Assembly (NCBI GenBank): GCA_013373105.1
Contig: JABXIJ010000004.1
Span: 1 to 64,000, forward strand
Direction of reading: 5' to 3'
DNA: 64,000 nucleotides
DNA from: Flavobacteriaceae bacterium
GTDB lineage: Bacteria; Bacteroidota; Bacteroidia; Flavobacteriales; Flavobacteriaceae
A model generated the notes under the pieces. It made no database searches. It saw nothing but the letters and a program-made list of their open reading frames with translations, and had not been told where the DNA came from. Below are positions 19,317 through 27,107 of the stretch, one piece after another. Positions within the stretch are counted from its first letter, which is position 1, and each line of letters begins with the position of its first letter. Made by a program: the position numbers and the translations under genes.

Positions 19317-21335
19317 TTAAATAAGTTTTAAAACAATTGTTTTACCTTTCTCTAAATTTTCTCCTTTTTTTAAAGATTGATAGTTAACTTTTCCTACACC
19401 ATCAACCTTAACTTTTAATCCAATATTTTCTAGTAATGAAACAGCGTCCATACCATTCATACCAATTACATCTGGTATTTCATTGTGGTACTGTTCTAAT
19501 ATTTTATTATACTTCTTATATTCTTTAACTATAGTTTTTATTGCTAAATCATCATCTGTAAATTGATTGTCTATAGGTGTTGTTGTGTAAATTTTTTGGG
19601 CTATTTCTTTAAATACTGGCGCAGCAACATCAGCACCATAATAGCCTTTACTCTTATCAGGATCGTGAATAACTACAATACAAGAGTATTTAGGATTTTC
19701 TAGTGGAAAAAAACCAGCGAATGATGCTACATATCTTTTACTAGAATAATAGCCACCTTCCCATTCTCCTTTATCGTTTTTTGTTCTTGGAATAAACTTC
19801 TTAGCGGTACCAGTTTTACCTGCCATAGAAAAGTTAGGAGAATAAATATTTTCTGCAGTACCTCTAATGACTACATTCTCCATCACTTTTTTTAATTTAT
19901 TTAATGTTTCTTGAGAAGCAATTTTACGATTTACAATCTCTGTTGTGAATACTTTTTCTGTTTGGTCTTGTTTTCTTAATTCTTTAACAAAACGAGGTTT
20001 TACCATTACTCCATTATTTGCAACTGAATTATAAAACATTAAAGTTTGCATTGGTGTAACAGACAAACCATATCCCCATGACATCCATTCTAAAGAAATT
20101 TTATTCCAACGTTCTTTATTAGAAGGAGTAGGTACATAGGGAATACCCTCTCCTTTTATTTTAAATCCAACAGGTTTTGTAAAACCATATTTTTCGATTT
20201 TACTGATAAATTTTTCAGGATTTTTATCATAATGTTCTCTGATTAATTTTACAATACCAACATTAGATGAAACCTCAAAAACCCTAGCTGCAGATATTTT
20301 ACCATACCCTCCTCTTCTTGAATCTTCAACTTTTCTATTATTAATAAATATTTTCCCTTTTTCAGTATCAACAACAGTAGAAGTGTCTATAACTTTATCG
20401 TCTAATGCAGCCATTAAACTTGCCAATTTGAATGTTGAGCCAGGCTCATGGCTTTCCCAAACAGCATAATTTCGTTTTTCATAATACGTTCCTTTTGATG
20501 TTCTACCAAGATTAGAAATAGCTTTAATTTCTCCTGTTTTAGTTTCCATAACCACTGCACTACCATGATCTGCATCGAAATTTTCGAGTTGTCTTAGTAA
20601 TGCATGATGTGTTATATCTTGAATATTAACATCTATTGTAGTAATTACATCATAACCATCTATTGGTTCTTGTTCGTTAACGTCAGAAATTGGTTTCCAT
20701 TGATTCTTGGCAATTTTTTGCTTCCAACGCAAACCATTTTTACCTTGCATAAAATCGGCAAATGCTCCTTCTATACCAGCTTCGCCTCTAAAGTCATCGT
20801 AACCAATTGTTCTTGCTGCTATTTTTCCTATTGGATGTTCACGAACTGTTTTATGTTCAGCAATAAACCCACCTTTATATACCCCTAAATTAAAGATGGG
20901 AAATTGCTTCATTTTTAGATAATCATTATATCCAATATTTCTAGCTATTAACAAGTATCTATTACCTGTTCTTTTTGCGTTTCTTAGTTTTTGTTCATAA
21001 TATCTTACTGAGTTTCCTAATAAACCTGCTAAAGATTTAGAGAGATTAACCACTTCTTTTTCGAACACAGTATTATTAATAGCAACAACATCCATTCTTA
21101 TGGTATATTTAGACATTGAGGTAGCCAACAAATTACCATCTGCTGCATATACATTACCTTTATTAGCGTAAATAGTATCTTGTTTTATAGTTAACTCTGT
21201 TGCAAGTTTTCTATATCTTTCTCCTTGAACATATTGAAGATTGAAAACTCTGAACAATACTGCCAAAAGAAAAACAGACAAGAAAGCAGCCACAAAATAA
21301 AATCGGGTTAATATGCTTTTCTTATGAGTTGCCAA
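19317..21335 (-). CDS. ftsI: Class B penicillin-binding protein, septal transpeptidase with PASTA domain
   Basis: Cross-links peptidoglycan at the septum in partnership with FtsW. The 672 residues comprise one membrane segment (residues 12-30), a dimerisation domain, and a transpeptidase domain with SxxK at 300-303 (STFK), SSN at 355-357 and KTG near residue 520. A C-terminal PASTA domain (PDVIGMNGMDAVSLLENIGL) follows, giving the family sometimes named Spo-like or PBP3/PBP2 of Bacteroidota. The stop is 2 bases before the proposed murE start. Confidence 0.93.
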   Translation of the reverse strand: MATHKKSILTRFYFVAAFLSVFLLAVLFRVFNLQYVQGERYRKLATELTIKQDTIYANKGNVYAADGNLLATSMSKYTIRMDVVAINNTVFEKEVVNLSKSLAGLLGNSVRYYEQKLRNAKRTGNRYLLIARNIGYNDYLKMKQFPIFNLGVYKGGFIAEHKTVREHPIGKIAARTIGYDDFRGEAGIEGAFADFMQGKNGLRWKQKIAKNQWKPISDVNEQEPIDGYDVITTIDVNIQDITHHALLRQLENFDADHGSAVVMETKTGEIKAISNLGRTSKGTYYEKRNYAVWESHEPGSTFKLASLMAALDDKVIDTSTVVDTEKGKIFINNRKVEDSRRGGYGKISAARVFEVSSNVGIVKLIREHYDKNPEKFISKIEKYGFTKPVGFKIKGEGIPYVPTPSNKERWNKISLEWMSWGYGLSVTPMQTLMFYNSVANNGVMVKPRFVKELRKQDQTEKVFTTEIVNRKIASQETLNKLKKVMENVVIRGTAENIYSPNFSMAGKTGTAKKFIPRTKNDKGEWEGGYYSSKRYVASFAGFFPLENPKYSCIVVIHDPDKSKGYYGADVAAPVFKEIAQKIYTTTPIDNQFTDDDLAIKTIVKEYKKYNKILEQYHNEIPDVIGMNGMDAVSLLENIGLKVKVDGVGKVNYQSLKKGENLEKGKTIVLKLI

Positions 21336-21340
21336 TACTT

Positions 21341-21658
21341 TTAATCTTTTTGAGTTACTATAATTTTTTGTGGTGGATTTTTTAGAGGTCTTAATCCTCT
21401 TTCTTGAGCTTTCTGCCTGATATTAGATTCCATTTTCATTCGCATTAAAATGGTACCTGTATCTACATACTCTGCTCTTAGTTCTCGCTTCTTTTTATTC
21501 AAATCAGAGATTTTAATTACTTTTTTATCAGCATTATGTGCGCTTGTTATCATAATTAACAACAACACCACTACAAAAATGATAAGCTTCCAGTTTTTTA
21601 AAGCTGTATCATCTGTAAGAAAACTTCCTTTTAAAAAAGCATAAATCCCTTTCTTCAT
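21341..21658 (-). CDS. ftsL: FtsL-like small divisome protein
   Basis: A 105-residue bitopic protein: about 25 cytoplasmic residues, a membrane segment at about 26-42 (LIIFVVVLLLIMITSAH), then a periplasmic helix rich in Lys, Arg and Glu, with the family-like sequence ALRAEYV/RMKMESNIRQKAQERGL. FtsL bridges FtsQ/FtsB and the FtsWI synthase. The sequence is poorly conserved across bacteria; the call relies on topology and its position between rsmH and ftsI. Confidence 0.8.
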   Translation of the reverse strand: MKKGIYAFLKGSFLTDDTALKNWKLIIFVVVLLLIMITSAHNADKKVIKISDLNKKKRELRAEYVDTGTILMRMKMESNIRQKAQERGLRPLKNPPQKIIVTQKD

Positions 21659-21662
21659 GTTA

Positions 21663-22562
21663 TTATTTTAAAGTTGCAATTCTCAACTTTGCACTTCTAG
21701 CTCTATTATTAATTTTAATTTCTTCTCTACTAGGTATTATTAACTTTCCAACTTTTTTCAGTGGTTCATTAGTGTTACCAAACACATCTTTTTCTGCTTC
21801 ACCATCGAACAAACCTGTTCGTATAAATCTTTTCACCAACCTATCTTCTAATGAATGATATGAGATTACACTCAACCTTCCTTTTTCATTAAGCAACCCT
21901 GGTACTTGTTCTAAAAACTCTTTTAAAACTTCTAATTCCTCATTAACTTCTATTCGAATAGCTTGATAAATCTGAGCTAAAATTTTATGTTCTTTACTTT
22001 TTGGTAAAAACTGTTGTAATACTTCTTTTAACCTAAAACTTGTTTCTATAGGATTATTAGACCTATGATGAACTATTGTTCTTGCTATTTTTCTAGAATT
22101 TCTTAACTCCCCATACAGAAACAAAATCTCTGCAAGTTTTTCTTCTGTATATTCATTTATAATTTTCTTCGCAGAATTTTTTGATTTTTGATTCATTCTC
22201 ATGTCTAAATCTCCATCAAATCGTGTTGAAAAACCTCTATCAGCTTCATCAAATTGATGCGAGGAAACTCCCAAATCTGCTAAAATTCCATCTACTTTTC
22301 TTACACCATGAAATCTTAAAAAACGAGAGATATATCTAAAATTCTCTGGTGTAAATACAAATCGATCATCGTTTATTTTGTTTGCAGCTGCATCTGGATC
22401 TTGATCAAATGCAAACAGCTTTCCACCTTTACCTAATCTTTTTAAAATCTCTCTTGAATGGCCACCTCCACCAAAAGTAACATCTACATAAACACCACTT
22501 TCTTTAATTGCTAGGCCATCTATACTTTCTTTAAGTAAAACTGGATTATGATAATTCATCAA
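21663..22562 (-). CDS. rsmH: 16S rRNA (cytosine-N4)-methyltransferase RsmH
   Basis: Methylates N4 of C1402 in 16S rRNA. The 299-residue protein begins with the conserved YHNPVLLKE and carries the SAM motif YVDVTFGGGGHSREIL, then LADLGVSSHQFDEADRGFS, and RLSVISYHSLEDRLVK near the end. The first 17 bases overlap the end of mraZ, which is normal for this locus and indicates coupling. Identification is secure. Confidence 0.97.
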   Translation of the reverse strand: MMNYHNPVLLKESIDGLAIKESGVYVDVTFGGGGHSREILKRLGKGGKLFAFDQDPDAAANKINDDRFVFTPENFRYISRFLRFHGVRKVDGILADLGVSSHQFDEADRGFSTRFDGDLDMRMNQKSKNSAKKIINEYTEEKLAEILFLYGELRNSRKIARTIVHHRSNNPIETSFRLKEVLQQFLPKSKEHKILAQIYQAIRIEVNEELEVLKEFLEQVPGLLNEKGRLSVISYHSLEDRLVKRFIRTGLFDGEAEKDVFGNTNEPLKKVGKLIIPSREEIKINNRARSAKLRIATLK

Positions 22563-23013
22563 AATCTTGATTACCCATTACTTCTTCTGCTAAATCTGCA
22601 AAATCTTCTGCAGCATCATCAATTGCTTTTTCATATAAATCTTTATCCCAGATTTCAACAATATTTATTGATGACGACATTACTACCTGCTTTTTAATTC
22701 CTGCAAAATCACATAAATCTTTAGGAATTAATATTCTACCTGTAGTATCTAACTCAACCATTTTTACCCCAGCTGTAAACCTTCTTATAAAATCGTTGTT
22801 CTTTTTTTTGAACTTATTAAGCTTACCTACTTTCTGCATCATTGCATTCCACTCTTGCATTGGATATAACTCTAAACAAGGTTGAAAAACAGCTCTTTTT
22901 AAAACAAAACCTTCTTGTAAAATAGGTTGCATTTGCTTTTTTAGTGCAGAAGAAACTAGTATTCTGCCTTTAGCATCTGCTTTACATTCATATGTACCTA
23001 TTAGGTTTATCAC
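22546..23013 (-). CDS. mraZ: Transcriptional regulator MraZ
   Basis: First gene of the division/wall cluster. The 155 residues form two SpoVT/AbrB-type swapped-hairpin repeats (N-terminal GTYECKADAKGRILVSSALK, residues 5-24; C-terminal region around VELDTTGRILIPKDL). MraZ assembles into a ring and, in E. coli and Mycoplasma, binds short direct repeats before its own gene and represses or activates the cluster. Three suitable repeats are present 41-66 bases upstream here. Confidence 0.95.
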   Translation of the reverse strand: MINLIGTYECKADAKGRILVSSALKKQMQPILQEGFVLKRAVFQPCLELYPMQEWNAMMQKVGKLNKFKKKNNDFIRRFTAGVKMVELDTTGRILIPKDLCDFAGIKKQVVMSSSINIVEIWDKDLYEKAIDDAAEDFADLAEEVMGNQDFDELS

Positions 23014-23036
23014 GTTAAAAATTAGTTATGGCTAAT

Positions 23037-23080
23037 CAAAAATATATAAAAAATACCACTTTTTACCACTTTTTACCACA
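23037..23080 (-). promoter_or_regulatory. mraZ promoter with three MraZ-box-like repeats
   Basis: On the minus strand GTGGTA occurs three times with an exact 10-bp period (complement at 23054-23059, 23064-23069 and 23074-23079), the copies separated by AAAA. A -7 box TATTTTTG follows (23044-23037), and the ATG is at 23013. The period equals that of known MraZ operators (TGGGN repeats in E. coli; AAAGTG-type repeats in mollicutes, which these resemble more). The repeats cover the expected -33 region, so bound MraZ would compete with RNA polymerase. Binding is inferred. Confidence 0.65.
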
Positions 23081-23217
23081 TTGTTAATAAATTTTTGGAA
23101 TCTTAAGATTTTTTAGTTTTGAATAAGCTCGATTAAAAGACCTCTTTTCTCTAAAAAATGTATATTTTGCAAAAAAGAATTACATTTGCCAATTAAATAA
23201 CAACCAAAGAAAAATAG

Positions 23218-23982
23218 ATGACTGATAAGCTTATTACTGAGGGCAAGTTTACATATGCTGAGGCTGGTGAAGGACCTGCAATTGTTATTTTACATGGACT
23301 TATGGGTGCTTTAAGTAATTTTGGTGAAACCTTTGATTTTTTCTCTAATAAAGGCTATAAAGTTTTAATTCCTGAATTACCTCTTTATACACTTCCTCTA
23401 ATAAAAACTAACGTTAAAAACTTAGCTAAGTTTCTCAAAGAATTTTTAGAACACAAGAATATAGATAAAGCTATTTTACTTGGTAATTCTCTTGGTGGTC
23501 ATATAGCCTTATATTTTACAAAACATTATCAAGAAAAAGTATCTGCTTTAGTATTAACAGGTAGTTCTGGATTATATGAAAAAGCAATGGGTGATAGTTT
23601 TCCAAAGAGAGGTAACTATGAATATATAGAACAAAAAACAAGAGATGTTTTTTATGACCCTGCAATAGCAACTAAAGAACTAGTTGATGATGTTTATGGT
23701 ATAGTAAATAACAGAAATTCAGTTATAAAAACTTTAGCCATTGCTAAAAGTGCTATAAGACATAACATGGCCAATGATCTGCCAAATATGAAACAAACTA
23801 CTTGTATAATTTGGGGTAAACAAGACAATGTAACTCCACCAGAAGTAGCAGAAGATTTTCATAAATTACTTCCTAATTCCGATTTATTTTGGATAGATAA
23901 ATGTGGACATGCAGCTATGATGGAAAGACCAGAGGAATTTAACCAAGTTCTTTACAAATGGCTTACTGCTAAAAATATATAA
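23218..23982 (+). CDS. Alpha/beta-fold hydrolase
   Basis: A 254-residue cytoplasmic hydrolase with no signal peptide. The nucleophile elbow GNSLGG is near residue 89, the oxyanion segment HGLMGA near residue 26, the acid in WGKQDNVTPP, and the His in CGHAAMMERP. The family includes esterases, thioesterases and C-C hydrolases; the natural substrate is unknown. The gene is divergent from mraZ and 10 bases upstream of engB, an arrangement common in this family of bacteria. A -7-like box (TACATTTG, 23181-23188) precedes it. Confidence 0.85.
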   Translation: MTDKLITEGKFTYAEAGEGPAIVILHGLMGALSNFGETFDFFSNKGYKVLIPELPLYTLPLIKTNVKNLAKFLKEFLEHKNIDKAILLGNSLGGHIALYFTKHYQEKVSALVLTGSSGLYEKAMGDSFPKRGNYEYIEQKTRDVFYDPAIATKELVDDVYGIVNNRNSVIKTLAIAKSAIRHNMANDLPNMKQTTCIIWGKQDNVTPPEVAEDFHKLLPNSDLFWIDKCGHAAMMERPEEFNQVLYKWLTAKNI

Positions 23983-23992
23983 CTATCTTTTT

Positions 23993-24604
23993 GTGAAAAT
24001 AAAGACAGCAGAATTTGTAATGAGTAATAGCAATGTTACTAATGCTCCTAAAGATAGAATTCCTGAATATGCTTTTATTGGGCGTTCTAATGTTGGGAAG
24101 TCTTCGTTAATAAATATGTTAATGGAGAAAAAAGATCTTGCAAAAACTTCTGGAAAACCTGGTAAAACTCAGTTAATTAATCATTTTAAGATAAATGACA
24201 ACTGGTTTTTGGTTGATTTACCAGGCTATGGTTACGCTCAAGTTTCTAAAAAGAAAAGACAAATTTTTCAGTACTTTATAGAAAATTACTTTAAAGAAAG
24301 GGAGCAATTGGTTTGTACTTTTGTATTAATTGACTCTAGGCACGATCCTCAGAAAATAGATTTAGATTTTATGCGCTTTTTAGGCGAAAATCAAATTCCA
24401 TTTTGCATTGTTTTTACAAAATCTGACAAATTAGGTAGCTCAAAATTAAATAAACAAATTACTTCCTATAAAAAGAAGTTACTCAATTATTGGGAGAGTT
24501 TGCCACAAACGTTTATAACATCATCTACCACAGGCATGGGTAGAAAAGAGTTTTTAGAGTTTATTGATGCTGTTAATGAAGATGTTGCAAATGATTTTAA
24601 ATAG
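23993..24604 (+). CDS. engB: Ribosome biogenesis GTPase EngB (YihA/YsxC)
   Basis: Essential GTPase acting in late large-subunit assembly. The 203 residues contain the P-loop GRSNVGKSS (about residues 30-38), switch region GKPGKTQLIN, DLPGYGYA (G3) and TKSDK (G4). The chosen start is GTG at 23993 (KIKTAEFVMSNSNV), 10 bases after the hydrolase stop; the internal ATG at 24020 would remove the conserved first strand. The next gene begins 3 bases after its stop, so these form an operon. Confidence 0.94.
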   Translation: MKIKTAEFVMSNSNVTNAPKDRIPEYAFIGRSNVGKSSLINMLMEKKDLAKTSGKPGKTQLINHFKINDNWFLVDLPGYGYAQVSKKKRQIFQYFIENYFKEREQLVCTFVLIDSRHDPQKIDLDFMRFLGENQIPFCIVFTKSDKLGSSKLNKQITSYKKKLLNYWESLPQTFITSSTTGMGRKEFLEFIDAVNEDVANDFK

Positions 24605-24607
24605 TCT

Positions 24608-25294
24608 ATGCATTCTACAAAAGACAATCTACAAGTACTTTTTGAAGACAATCATATAATTGTTATAAATAAACGATCTGGTGATATTACACAAGGTGAT
24701 AAAACTAATGACAAACCCTTAAGTGATGTAGTTAAAGACTACATAAAAGACAAATACAACAAACCTGGTAATGTGTATTTAGGTGTGGTTCATAGATTAG
24801 ACAGACCAACTTCTGGTATTATTATTTTTGCTAGAACTTCTAAAGCTTTAGAGCGATTAAATAAAATATTGCGCGATAAAAAAATTACTAAAACCTATTG
24901 GGCAATTGTAAAAAATACACCAAAAAAAACAGAAGAAACCTTAATTAATTATTTAAAAAAGAACCCTAAAAACAATAAATCTTCTGTGTTTTCTAAAGAA
25001 ATAAGTGGTTCTAAAAAAGCAATTTTACATTACAAAGTTTTAAGGAGTTTAGACAATTATTATCTTTTAGAAATAAACTTAGAAACAGGAAGGCACCATC
25101 AAATTAGAGCACAACTTTCTGCTATTGGATTACCAATTAAGGGCGATTTAAAATATGGTTTTAATAGAAGCAACAAAGACGGTAGCATTCATTTACATGC
25201 AAGAAAAATAGAATTTACTCATCCTGTAAGTAAAGACAAAATTATTATAACAGCACCAACTCCTAACGATGTAATTTGGAAAGCTTGTGAGTAA
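24608..25294 (+). CDS. RluA-family RNA pseudouridine synthase
   Basis: Isomerises uridine to pseudouridine in RNA. The 228 residues show the catalytic motif GVVHRLDRPTSGIIIFARTS (about residues 60-79, with the catalytic Asp in HRLDR) and the later LETGRHHQIRAQL motif. There is no N-terminal S4 domain, so this is a short RluA/TruC-type enzyme. Which rRNA or tRNA site it modifies cannot be told from the sequence. It probably shares a transcript with engB. Confidence 0.9.
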   Translation: MHSTKDNLQVLFEDNHIIVINKRSGDITQGDKTNDKPLSDVVKDYIKDKYNKPGNVYLGVVHRLDRPTSGIIIFARTSKALERLNKILRDKKITKTYWAIVKNTPKKTEETLINYLKKNPKNNKSSVFSKEISGSKKAILHYKVLRSLDNYYLLEINLETGRHHQIRAQLSAIGLPIKGDLKYGFNRSNKDGSIHLHARKIEFTHPVSKDKIIITAPTPNDVIWKACE

Positions 25295-25326
25295 TATAGT
25301 ATATTTAGGATGTAATTTTAAACTAT

Positions 25327-26361
25327 ATGAAAGCCTTAAAATATTTTTCTATCCTAATTTTACCCTTAGTTGTATACATTTCCTTTACAAGTAAAGGTTG
25401 GTTAACACATTTACCTGCAATAGTTTTCTTTGGTTTTGTGCCGTTTATAGAACTTTTTATTCCTCCTAATAAATCCAATTTTACAAAAGAAGAAGAAAAA
25501 GAAGAAGAAGAAAATAGAGTTTATACCTATATTTTATACTTAACATTACCTATTCAAATTGGTTTTTTAATTTTCTTCTTTTATGCAATTCAAGAACCTA
25601 ATTTAACAACAAGTGAATTAGCTGGTAGAATTTTTGGCATGGGAATTATGTGTGGTGTTTTAGGTATTAATGTTGGCCATGAGTTAGGCCATAGAAACAA
25701 TAGATTTGATGAGTTTATTGGAGAAATTCTTCTATTAAGCTCTATAAACACACACTTTTTACCTTATCATAACGCTGGTCATCATTATAATGTTGCAACT
25801 CACGATGATGCTGCCACTGCAAGAAAAAATGAAATCTTATTTGTTTTTTGGATTCGTTCTCATTTTACAAGTTACTACCAAGCTTGGAGTTTAGAAAATA
25901 AACGTATGAAAGATTTGGGAAGAAGTTGGTTTCATTATCAAAATAGAATGCTTGTTTATACATTTTGTAATATTATATTATTATCAAGTATTTACTTTTT
26001 TTTCGGTGGTTTTGTATTACTAGCCTTTATAGCAGCAGCTGTTTCTGGAATTTTATTATTAGAGACTGTAAACTATATAGAACATTATGGTTTGTTACGC
26101 AAAAAAAACGAACATGGTCGTTATGAAAGAGTAAAAAGAATTCACTCATGGAATTCAGATCATCAAGTTGGACAAGTTTTATTATTCAATTTATCTCGTC
26201 ATTCAGATCATCACTACAATGGTTCTAAACATTATCAATTACTAAAAACATTACCAGAAAGTCCACAAATGCCTACAGGTTATCCAGGCATGATGTTATT
26301 ATCATTATTTCCTCCTTTATGGTTTATTGTGATGAATAAAAAACTAAAAAAATTCTCTTAA
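25327..26361 (+). CDS. AlkB-type membrane alkane/fatty acyl hydroxylase
   Basis: A 344-residue integral membrane di-iron enzyme. Histidine motifs are HELGHR (118-123), HNAGHHYNVATHDD (148-161) and LSRHSDHHYNGSKHYQ near residue 295, plus the NYIEHYG motif that is diagnostic of alkane 1-monooxygenases. The family oxidises terminal methyl groups of alkanes or related chains with O2 and rubredoxin. No rubredoxin is nearby. In marine flavobacteria such genes may act on lipids rather than hydrocarbons; the substrate is open. The nitroreductase follows by 8 bases. Confidence 0.85.
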   Translation: MKALKYFSILILPLVVYISFTSKGWLTHLPAIVFFGFVPFIELFIPPNKSNFTKEEEKEEEENRVYTYILYLTLPIQIGFLIFFFYAIQEPNLTTSELAGRIFGMGIMCGVLGINVGHELGHRNNRFDEFIGEILLLSSINTHFLPYHNAGHHYNVATHDDAATARKNEILFVFWIRSHFTSYYQAWSLENKRMKDLGRSWFHYQNRMLVYTFCNIILLSSIYFFFGGFVLLAFIAAAVSGILLLETVNYIEHYGLLRKKNEHGRYERVKRIHSWNSDHQVGQVLLFNLSRHSDHHYNGSKHYQLLKTLPESPQMPTGYPGMMLLSLFPPLWFIVMNKKLKKFS

Positions 26362-26369
26362 CTCACTTT

Positions 26370-27107
26370 ATGACACAAGAAAAAACAGTATCTGAGGCTG
26401 TACAATACAGACGTTCAGTACGAATTTATGATGATAAAAAACAGATTGATGAAACAATTGTGAAAGAGTGTTTAGAAAATGCAGCTCTTGCACCCAATAG
26501 TAGTAACATGCAATTGTGGGAATTTTATCATATTACTTCAAAGGAAACAATTGCTAAAATTGCCCCATTTTGTTTTAATCAAAATGCAGCAAGAACAGCA
26601 CAACAATTAGTAGTTTTTGTGGTTAGAAAAGATTTGTGGAAAAAAAGAGCAAAAGCTAATTTAAATTATTTAGACAGTGTTTATGGAAAAAATAATCCAA
26701 AAGAAAAACAAAGTAGTAGAGAAAAAGTAGCAAGAAATTATTACGGTAAACTTATCCCTTTTGCATATGGAGAATTTCTAGGCATTTTTGGATTTTTAAA
26801 GTATGTAATGGTTTCAGTTTTAGGATTATTTAAACCTATGTACAGACAAGTAACCAAAAATGACATGAGAATTGTTGCTCACAAAACATGTGGTTTGGCT
26901 GCACAAATATTTATGTTATCTATGGCTGCAAAAGGTTATGACACTTGCCCAATGGAAGGTTCAGACACTTTAAGAATTAATCGCGTATTAAAGCTACCTA
27001 GAAATGCAGAAATAAACATGATTGTTTCTTGCGGCATTAGAAAACCAGAAGGTGTTTATGGAGAACGTTTTCGAATTCCTTTTGATGAGGTTTATAAACA
27101 AATTTAA
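26370..27107 (+). CDS. Nitroreductase-family FMN oxidoreductase
   Basis: A 245-residue flavoprotein of the nitroreductase fold. The N-terminal VQYRRSVRIYDDK and ALAPNSSNMQLWEFY are the FMN phosphate and isoalloxazine contacts; the C-terminal VSCGIRKPEG is also typical. Members reduce quinones, nitro compounds or enones with NAD(P)H. A mid-protein hydrophobic stretch (AYGEFLGIFGFLKYVMVSVLGLF) is an insert relative to short members. It sits 8 bases after the AlkB-like gene; whether it supplies electrons to that enzyme is speculation. Confidence 0.85.
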   Translation: MTQEKTVSEAVQYRRSVRIYDDKKQIDETIVKECLENAALAPNSSNMQLWEFYHITSKETIAKIAPFCFNQNAARTAQQLVVFVVRKDLWKKRAKANLNYLDSVYGKNNPKEKQSSREKVARNYYGKLIPFAYGEFLGIFGFLKYVMVSVLGLFKPMYRQVTKNDMRIVAHKTCGLAAQIFMLSMAAKGYDTCPMEGSDTLRINRVLKLPRNAEINMIVSCGIRKPEGVYGERFRIPFDEVYKQI

